A DNA stretch of 64,000 nt from Cryptomeria japonica (taxonomy: Eukaryota; Streptophyta; Pinopsida; Cupressales; Cupressaceae): positions 268,944,575-269,008,574 of the forward strand of contig NC_081407.1 of NCBI RefSeq assembly GCF_030272615.1, in the 5' to 3' direction. Both the position numbers and the translations under genes were made by a program. Below, in pieces: positions 1 through 11,610 of this stretch; the first letter of the stretch is position 1, and each line of letters opens with the position of its first letter. Under the pieces are notes generated by a model. The model had not been told where the DNA came from. It was given only the letters and a program-made list of their open reading frames with translations, and searched no databases.

Positions 1-330
1 TTTTTAAAACAGTGATAATAGGACCATCTCTTTTGGTGAGTCTTTTTGCACCGATAGTGTTATATCCTTGAAGACCTTTTCTTGTCGATGAGAACCATCT
101 CCACTTTCCTCGAAATCTTTTATCGATGGAGTTACTATCTTCGATGATTCCTTTCTGAAGTTGATCGGCGTTTTCTTTCTTCGATGCCCCTTTTATATCA
201 ATGAGACATCATTGGGTCTCATCAATACTGTTTGAATCTTAGATACTTCGATAGAATTCTTTTAGACTTGTTCGATAACTTATGGGTTGTTACGGTATCA
301 ATGAAAATGATGATTTCTTCCAAAGAGAGA
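1..330. repeat. TCGATGA-rich block, left copy of a dispersed repeat
   Basis: Bases 1 to about 235 align in the same orientation with about 5490-5715. Shared features are the CACCGATAGT motif, runs of TCGATGA, and a block near 161-228 ending in GAGACATCATTGGGTCTCAT. The similarity is imperfect, with mostly C/T and G/A differences. The block also matches 5723-5789 in inverted orientation. The window begins inside the repeat, so its true left edge is unknown. It may be the left subterminal region of the DNA element whose right end is at 6043, but no left terminus is visible. No coding capacity. Confidence 0.6.
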
Positions 331-1673
331 TGGCTTCTATGATTTAATTTCTCAAATCAAGATATTTTACTTAATTCAGATTTGATGCTCAACAAAATGA
401 CTACACTATCACCAATCTATCTTGAAGATTTGACTACTCTTTAGATTATGATTATGGCTGTCATGATATTTCATGAGACTACTCTATCCCCATATGAAAC
501 CCTTTGTTCCCACAAATCAATTCTTTGAACTTGACTGCAACTTTATAGTGATCACTGTCTTTGTAAAGTAAGCTTGCTACTTTCTCAACTTTTGATATAT
601 TGGAGGCTCCTAGGATGATTTCTATCTTATAGTCACAATACCTTGCTATAATTTGTAGCTATTGTATGTTTATTTGTTTTCTACTCTTAACTCATAGCTC
701 AACCGAATATGGTTCATCTTGGAATCAATGCACATCGGTTATGATCAGATTATAATTAGTCTCCATGGTTGCAAGACTTGAAGAAGGATTCTTATCATCA
801 ATTAGATGCATACTTTTGGGAATATAGAAAGACAAAAAAATATATTAGAACCATATTTTTTGTTGAGTCATAATATGATGTGTTAATTTATCTAAATAAG
901 GGAACCAATGTTGTATTAGGTTTAATTCCATGATGACAGTTGAAGCTTGTTAGAGATAGGGGATTTGTAGCAGTTGGCTTGTTAGGTTATGTCACGATCC
1001 TATGAAGGTCCTTGTAAACCGTTAATGTCAGTAGACATGAGACTGTTATGTAATGAATTATATCAACTAAACCTAGAAGTTATGTAACCAATGAATCAAC
1101 TGACTCAAGTGTATGTTAATTATCTTATGATGGTCATTTATGACCATTATTCTTAGTAGACATTAAGCAGTTCTCTAGATAGTTGGTTAGTAAACCAGTG
1201 AGTTAGTTGGCTCAAGTGTATGCCAGATGTGGAATATTACATGTGGTATCAAAGTAACCAAGTTCGACATTGAACCTCAGGCTTTCCACCTATAAACAAA
1301 ACTATATACATATGCAGGAACACCATGGTTGAGATAATATGTAGGCGCACTATATACAAAACTATATTCGCAAGTAAATCTTTTATTCAAATCCACAATA
1401 TGAAACACAGAGTTTTACTGGAAGAACACAAGTAACCTTATCTCCTTAAGATAATATCACAAGCAACTGCCTACAGAAAGATGCAGTAATCCACATCATA
1501 TACACAAAGGAAAGACGATTGATTATATTATGTATGTTCGCAAAATGGTACAATAGTAAGCCTGAGGCTATATTCTACTTCCTCTCTAATGATCCTTATT
1601 GTTACAAAAGTTTCCTCATTTATATGAGGGTATACATTGTCACCAAGCATCGTGGCTTTTCAGCACACAACTA
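331..1673. other. no gene seen; weak LTR-end/primer-site look-alike at 1241-1254
   Basis: No open frame or recognisable protein. At 1244-1254 the plus strand reads TGGTATCAAAG, close to the initiator-methionine tRNA primer-binding site TGGTATCAGAG, and it directly follows ...ATATTACATG. The preceding ~300 bp could be a short LTR, but no partner LTR or gag is visible, so this is only a hint. The rest is ordinary AT-rich sequence. Confidence 0.4.
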
Positions 1674-4600
1674 TTAATTAGCACTTTTGTTAACAAACTG
1701 GAAGATAAACAAGTTCAGCATTCCTATGTGTTGAATGTACTTATCATCTTTATACATTAGAATGTCATTGTTTAGTGTCCTCATGTCACTTTCTGTCTAG
1801 AAATGATTGGATAGAATATAGTTAACAGAAAGTGAAAATTCTTTGTCCCGATCCAACTTTGCTACTGCTCGATTATTATCATCAATGAACTCTTGTTTTC
1901 ATTGTTCGAACGATACTAACTCACCATTATTGTAAAAAGAGGGCAGCCTAGGGGTATTCCCATCGTCCAGCCTCTGAAGCTCTTTCCTTAATTGATTTGC
2001 CAATTCATCATGGGACTTCAAGTAAGCCTCGGCTTCAATTTTCTCACCTGGATTAATTAGACTGTTGTCATTCATCATGTCTTCCAATCGAGACCTGACT
2101 ATTTCATGCTCTTTCAAAGCTCTGACTGTTCCAGTGTATGTTTTCCAATAGATTTCTGCAACTTGCATCATACTTTTGAACCTATGTTCAATGATCTCTA
2201 GAATCAACTTATCCATCTTTTGTTGTACCTTTTCTACTTGCCGAGATGTCTTTCTGGCCCTGTTCCTCCAATACATAGCATCTGTCAAGGCATCCATGGC
2301 ATCTCTGTCAACACCGCATGTCATCCCTGTTTGACTGTTACCTATATCAATCTGAACCAATCTTGCTCGCAGCCTCTATTTTTCTTCATCGGTTTTCTCA
2401 TATAGGCTTTTGTATGTAGAATTTTCTTGAACCAGAAACTCTATCTAATCTTGGTTCAGTTTAGCGATATCCAAATTTAGTTTGGCAGTTGTTCTAGGGT
2501 TAGTCTTTCCAACTTGCTGCACCATCAAATGTCCAAAAGCTTCTTCTGTATCAACCAATATAGGTCTTTTATCTTTGGGATAGATAGCCCACTGTAGAAG
2601 AGCCTTCTGATCTAGATAATATCCTGATCCTCTAAAGAGCTTATCAATCTCTTTTGGCATCATTTTCCTACTTGGGTCTTGTTTCTTGAGGAATCCATCA
2701 AACAACAAGGTAGAGTTCATGTCCCATCTAGAGTATAATAGCACATCAGCTTCCTTAAGCAACTGTCTTCCCTTCTCAGGAGTCATTTCTCTCATCACAA
2801 GATCCATCTCCTCTTGTAAATTTTGAAGCTGCTGCTCTTCTTCACTCTTTCTCATCTTATTCCTAATTTGAGATCCTTTATGTTGATAGAGGAATGCGGT
2901 GAACTCCTTGGAAGCAATGAAGTCACTATCAGCAATGAAATCCTCATGCTCCAGGAATCTGATCAGACATTTAGTTGTCTTGTTGCCAAGTCTATCAGTG
3001 TATCCTCTTCATAACCAGGGGGTAATCCTCTCAAGGAGTAAATGGAACGATGCCAAATGTGGAAGAAGGAGACATATGAGCCAAAGGCTCTGTATTCCTA
3101 ATAGTATCAATGTAATCCCTAAAAACATGAGGCGGGACTCCCTCAAGTATTTCCAATTCATGCTTCACAAGTTTGTTGGCCAACTCCAAGGGGTCTTCAA
3201 TCTTTTGTAGCATGTTCTCATCCATTTTCCTTCTAAAAAGCTTCCATTTATAAGCCTACATTGCTTTCTCAAACTTTATTCACTTCACTCTGGCCTCTTC
3301 TCTGCCAATGTTCTTAATGAGGTCATCTGGTAGGTAAGATTTATACTCTCCAGCCTTTAGCTTTTGTGATGACCGGGTTATCCTTATGTATCCTTCAGGA
3401 TTGAAATTGGGCCTTGGATCCCCCATACCCATGCCATAATAATCCAATTTTGTCTACAGCAGGCTATAACTCTTTGAACTTTTCACAATAAAATCTGAAA
3501 ATACTAACAACCCAGGTACAATTGATTGTTTCCCATGGCTTGTCAGATGTTTTGTACTCACTATTGACAGTTGCCTCACAATTTCTAGACAATCCACTCT
3601 GTTAGGGACTGTAAGTGGTAGTAAGTATGGTCTCCCTTCGAACCCGTATACCCTGACTTGTGTGCAGTCTGAAAAAAAATACCAATCTCCCCAATTGTGT
3701 TCAATTGAGGGATCTTCAGTGAAATCTTTTGGTCTTAGGAATCTTTGAACCTTTGGTGCAAGGGCATGATCGCATGGACATCCCAACAGTCTATATAATG
3801 GCTTGACAAAGAACTCCTCAAAATACCAATATTGATTATTCGCATACCTCTGGTCCCATGAAGAAACCCATAGTTGCGCTGGTTTTATCATCCCAGCATT
3901 GTCATATGTCTTGACACATAACTCTTCTGGCCATAACCCTTCATCTTGGCCCACATACAATAGCATGTGCATAAGTAAGGAATAAGGCTTGAAATGAACA
4001 TTGATGACATCCCCCTTTAACTTTTCTAACCCATGATTCAAAACCTCAACCAAATAAGCAGAAAAATCAAAGAAGCGGGGTTCCTTAGACTACAAATCAG
4101 CACAAATGACCATGGCTACAATATCCATCAAAGGATGGGCTTTTATCCCTAGCACTTGGGCAACACAGTAATAGGTATACTTGAAATATGGATGGAAAGA
4201 GCTGACATCATAGGGAGTTTTGTCATCCTGACCTAGTGGCACTAAGGACCCTGCATTCCTAGGTCTATGTATAGGGAGTCTCCACATTTTGTAAATGTGC
4301 TCTAGGTTAAAATATTCACTTGTTAACTTCTTGAGGTCAGTCAATTCTTCAAATCCCCAATCCAACTCGAACACGGTGTCAATAACCTCCTTTGTGATTG
4401 CAAGAATTGGCTCACCCATGTAGTTATATATGGTCCTGGTTTTAGGGTCATAATTGTTTGCCAATGCCTTCATGAGCTCCACATTCATGAATACATTAGC
4501 CATAGCTAACCTTCCTAAGTTCAATCGCCATAAATTGTTGATAGGTTGAGGGGCAAATCTTTTGTTGTACCCATATATGAATAATTCATACCCTCTCAAT

Positions 4601-4812
4601 TCTGTCCATATGTCTCCAAGATCCCCAAACCGGTCCTACAGGCCTTCCTCATCAGCTCTAATCTTTTTGGACCTCAAACTGGATGATGGGCACTGGTCAA
4701 TCAGGTCTTGGGCCAAAGAACGCCCTTCCCTTTTCTGTCTTTTAGGTTTTTCTTCTACAACGATAAGTTCTTTTCCCTTTCTAGTCTTATTAGTTTTAGA
4801 TGATGATTCCAT
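1674..4812 (-). pseudogene. decayed ~1,046-codon ORF of unknown function (retroelement-like)
   Basis: One frame runs from an ATG at 4812 to a TAA at 1674. In-frame TAG codons interrupt it at 4636, 4090, 3454, 3256, 2445, 2376 and 1797, and TGA at 3280 and 1899 (lowest base given). Two compensating frameshifts lie between about 3030 and 2860. The start is the first ATG, followed by an S/K-rich stretch and a basic KPKRQKREGR nuclear-localisation-like motif. The first ~550 residues look globular: aromatic-rich, with ITKEVIDTVFEL near 4371-4404. The C-terminal half is charged and helical, probably coiled coil. In outline this resembles plant transposon-associated proteins of unknown function (plant mobile-domain type), but I cannot assign a family. 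There is no polymerase, protease or transposase motif. It lies inside the element ending at 6043 and may be cargo or an older insertion. Confidence 0.65.
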
Positions 4813-5643
4813 TTGAATTTTTTAAAAGAGGTCTGTGTGCAAACAAGTTACTTGGAATTACTGAGCTTTATCTGTGAATTTGCCCAATTCCTACTTTTAG
4901 TTCATCGCCCGTGAATTCCTTAATGCTATGTGCTTTGATGTTGATCCACTACTTATGGCGTATTTAATCAGTTAGTAATGGCCATTTTGGACAACGGTCA
5001 CTCGGGCACATGTTCAAATTTAATGGCGATGTGACCTTTCATGGGATTTGTTTATGATTTTCACGACAATCAATAATCGTTTCGATGAGGATATGTCTTT
5101 CGATCATTTGTTTCTTAGTCTATCGATCTCTTTATTTCTATCGACAATACTTTTGTTCCGAATATTACTTTGATCAAGTATTTTTTCCCTTCATCGAAAT
5201 ACTGTATTCGGTCAGTATGGCTGTCTCCTCATTGAAACATATCTAATATCCATCAAGTCTTATGTCGAAGAAACCTTGGGCTTCAGTGTGCTCCTTTATT
5301 TTTCCATCGAAATACTTCTTTCATCGATATCACTATGCCCCATCGATGAATGAGTCTATTATCTCACCGATAAAGTTACATCAGCAAAACCACGCATATC
5401 GAGAACATTCCTTTTAACCTCCTCGAAACCTATATCCTCATCGATATCTTTTATTGATATAGCTTCATTTTATCTGATTGATATTATTCTTTCAATGAAA
5501 ACGCTCCTTTTGGTGGGTCCTTTTTATGTTGCACCGATAGTATTATTTCCTCGAGAACTTTTCCCGTCGATGAAGACCCTCTTTGCTTTCTTTGATATCT
5601 TTTGTCGATGAAGTTATTATCTTCGGTGAGTCCTTTCTGGAAT
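4813..5643. other. leader of the unknown ORF, then TCGATGA-motif-rich region
   Basis: 4813-5040 is the sequence upstream of the unknown minus-strand frame and has no motif I recognise. From about 5050 onward, short variants of TCGATGA and its complement TCATCGA occur every 20-40 bases in both orientations. Such clustering is typical of subterminal repeat regions of CACTA-type DNA transposons. Bases 5490-5643 are the start of the second copy of the block at 1-235. No coding sequence. Confidence 0.5.
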
Positions 5644-5789
5644 TCATCGGCATTTCCTTCCTTCGATGGCTCTTTTATATTGATGAGACATCGCTGGGTC
5701 TCATCAATTCAAATTCAAAAGGTATCGATGAGACCCAGTGATGTCTCATCGATATAAAAGAGCCATTGAAGGAAGGAAACGCTGACATC
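5644..5789. repeat. inverted repeat (hairpin), arms about 67 bp
   Basis: 5644-5710 is nearly the reverse complement of 5723-5789, with a loop of about 12 bp. The core of the right arm reads GAGACCCAGTGATGTCTCAT. The same block appears a third time at about 161-228. The RNA or single strand could form a long hairpin. It sits between the TCGATGA-rich region and the CACTA-like terminus. Confidence 0.75.
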
Positions 5790-6043
5790 GATAATAATAA
5801 TTTTTTTTTGATAAAAATTATCATCGTCGGAATTACGATGACTACTAAGCTTTCGACCAACGATATAATCGGCAGACATACAGCGTCAACAAAGTCCATT
5901 GGATTGTCGTATTTCTGACGAGTATGGCATCGTCGACCAATCCGACGTCGATTTTTCGACGGTTGATTTTGTCGGCACTTTGACGAAAATTCATCGCAAA
6001 TCTGACAAATGACCGTCGGAAATTAGCTCTGAATGTACTAGTG
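5790..6043. mobile_element. right end of a CACTA-like DNA transposon
   Basis: The segment ends in ...TGTACTAGTG at 6043, the mirror of the 5'-CACTA terminus of CACTA (EnSpm/CMC) elements. Inside the end, CGTCGG/CCGACG-type motifs recur in both orientations (for example near 5823, 5949 and 6013), as expected of subterminal repeats. The boundary is supported independently: from 6044 the sequence becomes a gypsy gag reading frame that stops abruptly here. The 3-bp target duplication would be CAA if TAGTG is the last base, but the other end is not in the window. No transposase is visible. Superfamily call is inferred from the terminus only. Confidence 0.55.
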
Positions 6044-7440
6044 CAAGGTTGAAATTGCAGTTGATTTTGCTGCCATGGTGGTGGATTGGGCTGCCACTAT
6101 GGTTACCACAATGGTTGGTTTGGTTGCCACTATGGTTGGTTCCATTGAGGATTAATCCATTCTGGAGGTCCTCAAGATGTGGGAGGAGGTTGAATTGAAT
6201 ATGAAGGGGTCCATTGATTCACATTCTTCGACTAATTTGAATTCCAAATGTTTCTAAGGCCATATTATCCTAAATAAGAATTAAACCCTGAATTCTGAGG
6301 TCTTTGTCCAACATAATTAAGCTCTTCTTCCACTATAGGAGGTTTCTTCAAATGGTTCTTAATCTTTGGTAGAAGATTACAAGAGCTCATTGCATGTTGT
6401 CTCTCACAAATTTCACAAAGATCGATTTGATTCAATGCATATTTCCTCAAAAGATGTTTTCCGCTACACTTTGAACAGTAAATGGCCAAGGGCTCAGTAT
6501 TTTTTTGTTTGCCCGAGTATTAAGATGGAGGAGTATACCAGTTTAAGTTTTTAATTTCCTCTATTAATTAAGATACATTAGGAGCTAAAACTTTGTTTCT
6601 TCTAGAATCCCTAATCCAATTATGGTTCTAGAGTAATTTCTGCATTTACCAATAGTATCCTCCAAAGGAAGCTTATTGATATCTCCTTTTCCCATCAAAT
6701 TCAAAGCTTCTCTAGACTCATCATCAATTCCCCTTAGGAAAATTGTCTTACTAATCTCGTCATCCAACCCATTAGCACACCTTCTATGTACAAACTAAAA
6801 CCTATCAGCATAATCTTCCAAACTCCTATCTTCTATTTGTTTCATTTAGAACAACTCCCGCTTTCTATCTCTCACTTGACAATAATCCTGATATTTATCG
6901 AGAAACATAGGCTCCATCTCTTGCCAAGTTGAAATTGAACCAGCAACTAAACCCATAAACCATCGTAATGCTGACTCTTTCAAAGTAGAAGGAAATAACT
7001 TCAACTTTTGATTATCAATTGTGTAGTCATAAGTCTGACAGAGGACCTTAAACTCAAAGAGGAACTTGTCAGGATCTTCATAAGTTTTCCCCCTAAAGGT
7101 AGGTAAAATAGAGGACCTGAAATAATTTTCATAAGGGGCTCATCATCTCTTAAATTCAAGTTAATTGGATATGAGAATGTCCTATTAGATGAGGGTTCTT
7201 CAGTTGCTACATGACCACCAATTTCTTCTTGTTGCTTAAACCATTCTTGTTGTTCTTCTTGATCTTCAAACTATTCTTGTTATTCTTTAGATGTTTCAGA
7301 TTCTTGAGACTGTACCTAATCAATTTTACAATGCCTTGGAATAAATCTTCCAAAACGATCTCTAGATCTTCTCATCAATGGCTCAAAATATTTATCCTTA
7401 TCAACATTAAGGCTTCACACTTTGGTATCAAGATCTTTTA
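6044..7440 (-). pseudogene. Ty3-gypsy gag, truncated and decayed
   Basis: Read from 7440 downward, a broken frame contains a Q/E-rich N-terminus, then a retrotransposon gag domain at about 7110-6780 (motifs ALRWFMGL and SLEDYADRF), then a cysteine-rich patch near 6470-6390 (CSKCSGKH, then CEIC). The C-terminal part is rich in W, P, Q and N, as is usual for the end of gag. Frameshifts occur near 7110 and 6590, and several stops interrupt it, including TAG codons in the tail. Gag would package the element RNA. The frame is cut at 6043/6044 by the CACTA-like end, so protease and polymerase, if present, lie beyond the window's left edge. The primer-binding site sits just upstream at 7443-7460. 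Confidence 0.75.
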
Positions 7441-7442
7441 AT

Positions 7443-7460
7443 TCCCCGACAATGGCACCA
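7443..7460 (-). other. primer-binding site, tRNA-Asp type, of the gypsy element
   Basis: On the minus strand this reads TGGTGCCATTGTCGGGGA. Plant Athila-type gypsy elements use TGGCGCCGTTGCCGGGGA. The three differences are all C-to-T or G-to-A. It lies between the probable LTR end (7464) and gag, which fixes element orientation as minus. Confidence 0.75.
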
Positions 7461-7463
7461 AAA

Positions 7464-8722
7464 ATGATATGCAAGGTTGTTGATGTCATGACTCACATAT
7501 CACTAGTCTTATGTTTGTTTCTATTTCCATTCTTCTCCTATGTCTTTCTTCTCTTTCCAATTTTTTTTCGTGTCCTTTCTACTCTATGCTAGGGCTGGCC
7601 ATTTTCTCTTTCTTTACTAACTCAATTTTCTCCTTAATATCTCTTGAATTCTTTTTGTCACCTTTTTCCATGGGCGTTGAAGATTCAGGATTGCATTAGT
7701 CCTATATTGTGTCCCATGGTTAGTTATGCTAATGGTCACATCCTTTCATAGGTATCTCCAAACCTTTTCCCCCTTTCCATTTCCCATCCTCTTGGTCCCT
7801 AACTCCCTCTCACAAGGTAGATGTCAAGAAGACAAAATTTTGATTAATCATATCTTTCCTTTCATTTTTTGTTTATCTTCTTGATTTGGTAATGGTTTGA
7901 ATAATTTGAAAATTTTCCTAGCAAAACCCCAATATAACCCAACCAAGGTATCAACAACGTAATCAATGTTAGCAAGAAATATGAGGAAAATAAATCAAAT
8001 TTCTATACCAAAAGGATTTTTTATGTTGTAGTGATACTTGGACTTAGCCATATTAAGACAATAAGGAAGGTATTCCAAATCCTATCTTAGTTTTAAATTA
8101 GAATAAAATATCACATACATAAAGTGGACCCAAAATTAGAAGTATTTGTATTCATACATCAATGTATAATCATTACATTCTTTATAGATGATGTAGCTTA
8201 TCTATCTCTTATCTATTCTCATCTCTTCTAATGAATAGATCTACCTTATCAAGTTATATCTTCTCAAGCAAACATGAACCTTAAATAATACCCATAAAGT
8301 ATAGCCTATCTTCTAAAGCTCATATTTTGGAACCCCATCTTTGATTTATAATAACATATCTCTAGACTAGTGTTTGTATACCAATTTTTGGGCAACAACT
8401 AACATCCACATATTTGAATTTAGAGCTAAATTGTGAGGATAGGGGCATTGGGAACCCTAGTCCAACCCTTTTTTATTAACAAAGGTCTAGGCACAAGGAG
8501 GTGAGACCAACATTGTGATCTAGACCTAGATTGAGCAAATTTGCATTGAATCAGACACCATCTCCAAAATGAGTGCTAATCATATCATGAAATTGTAAAA
8601 GGTATACAAATTAGAGCATTACAAGATGAATACATCCACAAATAATAATGGTTTAGCAATCACAAGATCTAGAAATGAAGCACACACAAGGATGGATCTA
8701 CAAATTAAAAATGATGAAGGAA
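7464..8722 (-). mobile_element. probable 5' LTR of the minus-strand gypsy element
   Basis: The primer-binding site at 7443-7460 requires an LTR to end just beyond it, and the minus strand does end in ...ATATCA there. From here to the copia insertion at 8723 I see no gene, only AT-rich sequence. The outer LTR edge is not identifiable; it may continue after the copia element at 23104. No second LTR copy is in the window to confirm it. Confidence 0.5.
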
Positions 8723-8727
8723 TAAAC

Positions 8728-10345
8728 TGTTGGCATGATTGGCATAACTGATGCAGATGAGTTGATGACTATATCGGTAGAAGAATGATGATGACATGAT
8801 TAGTTATTTGCGTTGTCATTGATAGTAACCTATATCAATTAATGTTTGATGATGGTTACAGATGAAATTTGATGTCTGACTTGTTGGATAAGTAATTTAG
8901 TTTACTGGATTTAGAATTTGTAAGTATGACAGGGTTTACCAGAAGGACTGAGAATGAGGACTTCAATCAGTAAAAGAAAAGATTTTGATGAAATCGGTAA
9001 ATCGGTGATGGTTGGAGACTTGTGGTTTGAGACATAAGCTTTTATAATGGATTTTTGTATGTGATCAGAACCACATCCTATGTTGATTACCAGAAGGCAT
9101 GTTTTGAATTTCTGATAGAGTTGTGTTAAGGTTTTAGTAGGGTTTTAGGACCGGTGATGAATTCACTCAACTGATAATGATTTTTGATATGATGGTGATT
9201 GGATATGAGTCTACATGAAGTTGGTAACACAGCACAACCCACGTGAAAGATTTAATTGTTGTTTTGGCGCTATTCAAGGAAGATTTTCTTGGGAATCAAT
9301 GAAACTCTTAGTAGAGTGTTTTGAGGAGACAGATCGGATTTTTGTGATGGGTTATGATCAACCAATGGTTGATATTGCATTGTAATTTGTTGTAATGATC
9401 TGGATAGTGATCTATGATGTTCTATTGTGATCTAATTGTAAAGTCATGATGTAATTATGTTTTGTGGTCGACCTAGTTGAGATGGCTATTTATGTTGAGA
9501 TAGTTGATGTTTATTGTGTCGGTGGAATTAGGAGAATGAGTTAAGCTATCCCAAAGAAGATAGAGATCTGCCTGAGTGTTGCAGACTATGAACAATATCT
9601 GGATCTGATCTAGCAAGATAAAAGTGCAAAGTAACAGATCATTTTTCATTGTTGTTCTCTAACAATTACAACAACTAAAATCCCTTAACCGGGTAGGTCC
9701 TGACAAGCCTTTGCCATCTAAGTCCCCTAACAGGTTAGCTCACAAAAGAGTGTTTAAATCCTCTAACCAAGATGATTCTAACAAATCATTAAGCTCCTAG
9801 CTAGAGTATAGGTAAATCCCTTAACCGGGTGACTCCTAACAGGGTCTGCTCCTAACCAAGTGTATTGGAAGCTCCTAACAGGGCGTACTTTGAAAGAGTA
9901 CAAATTATTGTGGGTACCAATCCCCACCATGGTTTTTCCCATTTGGATTTCCACGTCAAAAATCTTGGTGTTCATGTGTGAAATGTCTTTTCATAGTGTT
10001 TATGTTTTCATGCATTATTTCTGATTATCGATTATGATATGTTTACTGCTGATTATCAAAGATCTGCAAATGGTTACTAATGATGTTAATGAGTTGATAG
10101 ATGAAGTATTCTGATCTAATAATAATTCAGTATGAGCATGTGTTGATCAGATATCTAGTTGGTGTATATTCTGATTAATAAGATTGCATAAGTGGGTATA
10201 TGAGATCTGCTAAAGGGTTAGATTCATGTATTGAATGATTTCAGATCTATTGTAAATGGTATTATGATTTGAAGTTATAAATTGTCTCAATACTGATTCA
10301 ACCCACCCCCCTCTCGGTATTAACTGGATCCTCATAGGATTAACA
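8728..10345 (+). repeat. copia 5' LTR (1,618 bp)
   Basis: It starts TGTTGGCATGATTGG and ends ...AGGATTAACA; the same sequence recurs as the split 3' LTR. At 9660-9900 variants of CCTAAC(C/A)GGG recur as short irregular direct repeats. Near the end it has a cytosine-rich tract (...CACCCCCCTCTC...). The following bases 10346-10360 are a degenerate initiator-methionine primer site (TTCTTATAAGAGCC against the usual TTGGTATCAGAGCC). Confidence 0.9.
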
Positions 10346-10420
10346 ATTCTTATAAGAGCCATGGTCCTTTGTGTGAAGAAAAGCTTAACCGCTTGAGGAA
10401 AAGATTCTGAGGAAGACAAG

Positions 10421-11610
10421 ATGATGAAGAAAGAGGGTCCAAAATTCAACAAGGACAACTATAAGATCTGGAAAGACAGAATGAAGATATATCTCAAAGG
10501 TCTTGGTACTCAATATTGGAAACATGTTGAAACAACATATGTGGCTCCTACTACTACTCCCTTGACATCGGATGAACTTAAAGATCAGCAGGAGAGCATG
10601 CAAGCCCTTGAAGCTATTGTAAGTACTTTATCTGATTTTGAATATATTGATGTTCAAGGATTAGAAACTGCACATGAGGTTTGGGAAAAATTAGAAACTA
10701 TTCATGGAGGAGATGAGCATGTACAAAGAGAAAAAGAAGAAAGCTTGAGAGGAAAATTTGATGATATGAAAATGCAAGAAGGAGAAAACATTGCACAGTA
10801 TGGTCAGAGAATTAAAGAAGTTGTTGGCGGTATAAAAAGGTGTTGGTGGTAAAATTGATGATGATATGGTGGTAAGTAAAATGCTTGGAACTCTTCAACC
10901 TCAGTATGCTATTAGAGTATCAGAAATCCAAGAACTAAGATCCATTTCAAAGGATAAGGTAACTGTTGACTCTTTGATTGGTAAGCTTACAACCTTTGAG
11001 TTAAATAGTTTTGACAATAGTGTGGCAAAATCTACTGAATCTGCTTTTAAAGCTTATGTTATCGGATCATCTATTAGAAAAGGAAAGAATGTATGTCAAA
11101 GTCATGAGTGCACATCTAGTCATGGAGGTAACCGGGAAAGTGAAGACAATGAAGATCAAGTAATGGAACTTGAAGCACTACTAGCCAAGAAATTTCCAAG
11201 AGGCACTAGTAAGTATAAAGGAAAGCTACCTTTAAAGTGTTTCTCTTGTAGTAAGATTGGTCATATTGTTGCTGACTTCCCTAACACCAATAAGAAAGAT
11301 AAGTTCAAGAAATTCAAAGGGAAAGGCAGAAAACACTGCTATGTTGCAGTAGATGAAGGTGTGATCGATGAAGAATCTGAAGATGAAGATGACACTGAAG
11401 AGATTGTGTTTGTAGCTGTAAAGGAGGAATTATCTGATGAGAAGGCACTGGTTTCTCATGTAGAAAACAGTAATGAATGGATTATAGACAGTGGTTGTTC
11501 ACACCATATGACCGGAGATAAGAGTAAGTTCCTAACTCTTAATGAATTTGATGGAAGTGTTGTTTGATTGGGAAATGATTCTCCCTGCATGGTGAAAGCT
11601 AAAGGTTCTA
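10421..11610 (+). pseudogene. copia gag and protease, frameshifted
   Basis: Gag begins at the ATG at 10421 and reads to 10852. A one-base insertion near 10835 shifts the frame, and it continues at 10866-11567. The capsid-like N-terminus includes the usual copia W-rich segment. A CCHC zinc knuckle lies at about 11239-11280 but its last cysteine is phenylalanine (CFSCSKIGHIVADF), so RNA binding by this finger is probably lost. The aspartic protease motif IDSGCSHHMT is at about 11481-11510 with D-S-G intact. A TGA at 11565 replaces what is probably CGA, and a one-base shift near 11605 leads into the integrase frame. Confidence 0.85.

Noticed and set aside
5490-5715. The repeats at 1-235 and 5490-5715 as LTRs of an element holding the unknown ORF
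   Set aside because: No TG...CA ends, primer site or polypurine tract in the right places, and an inverted copy is adjacent; a DNA-transposon subterminal repeat fits better.
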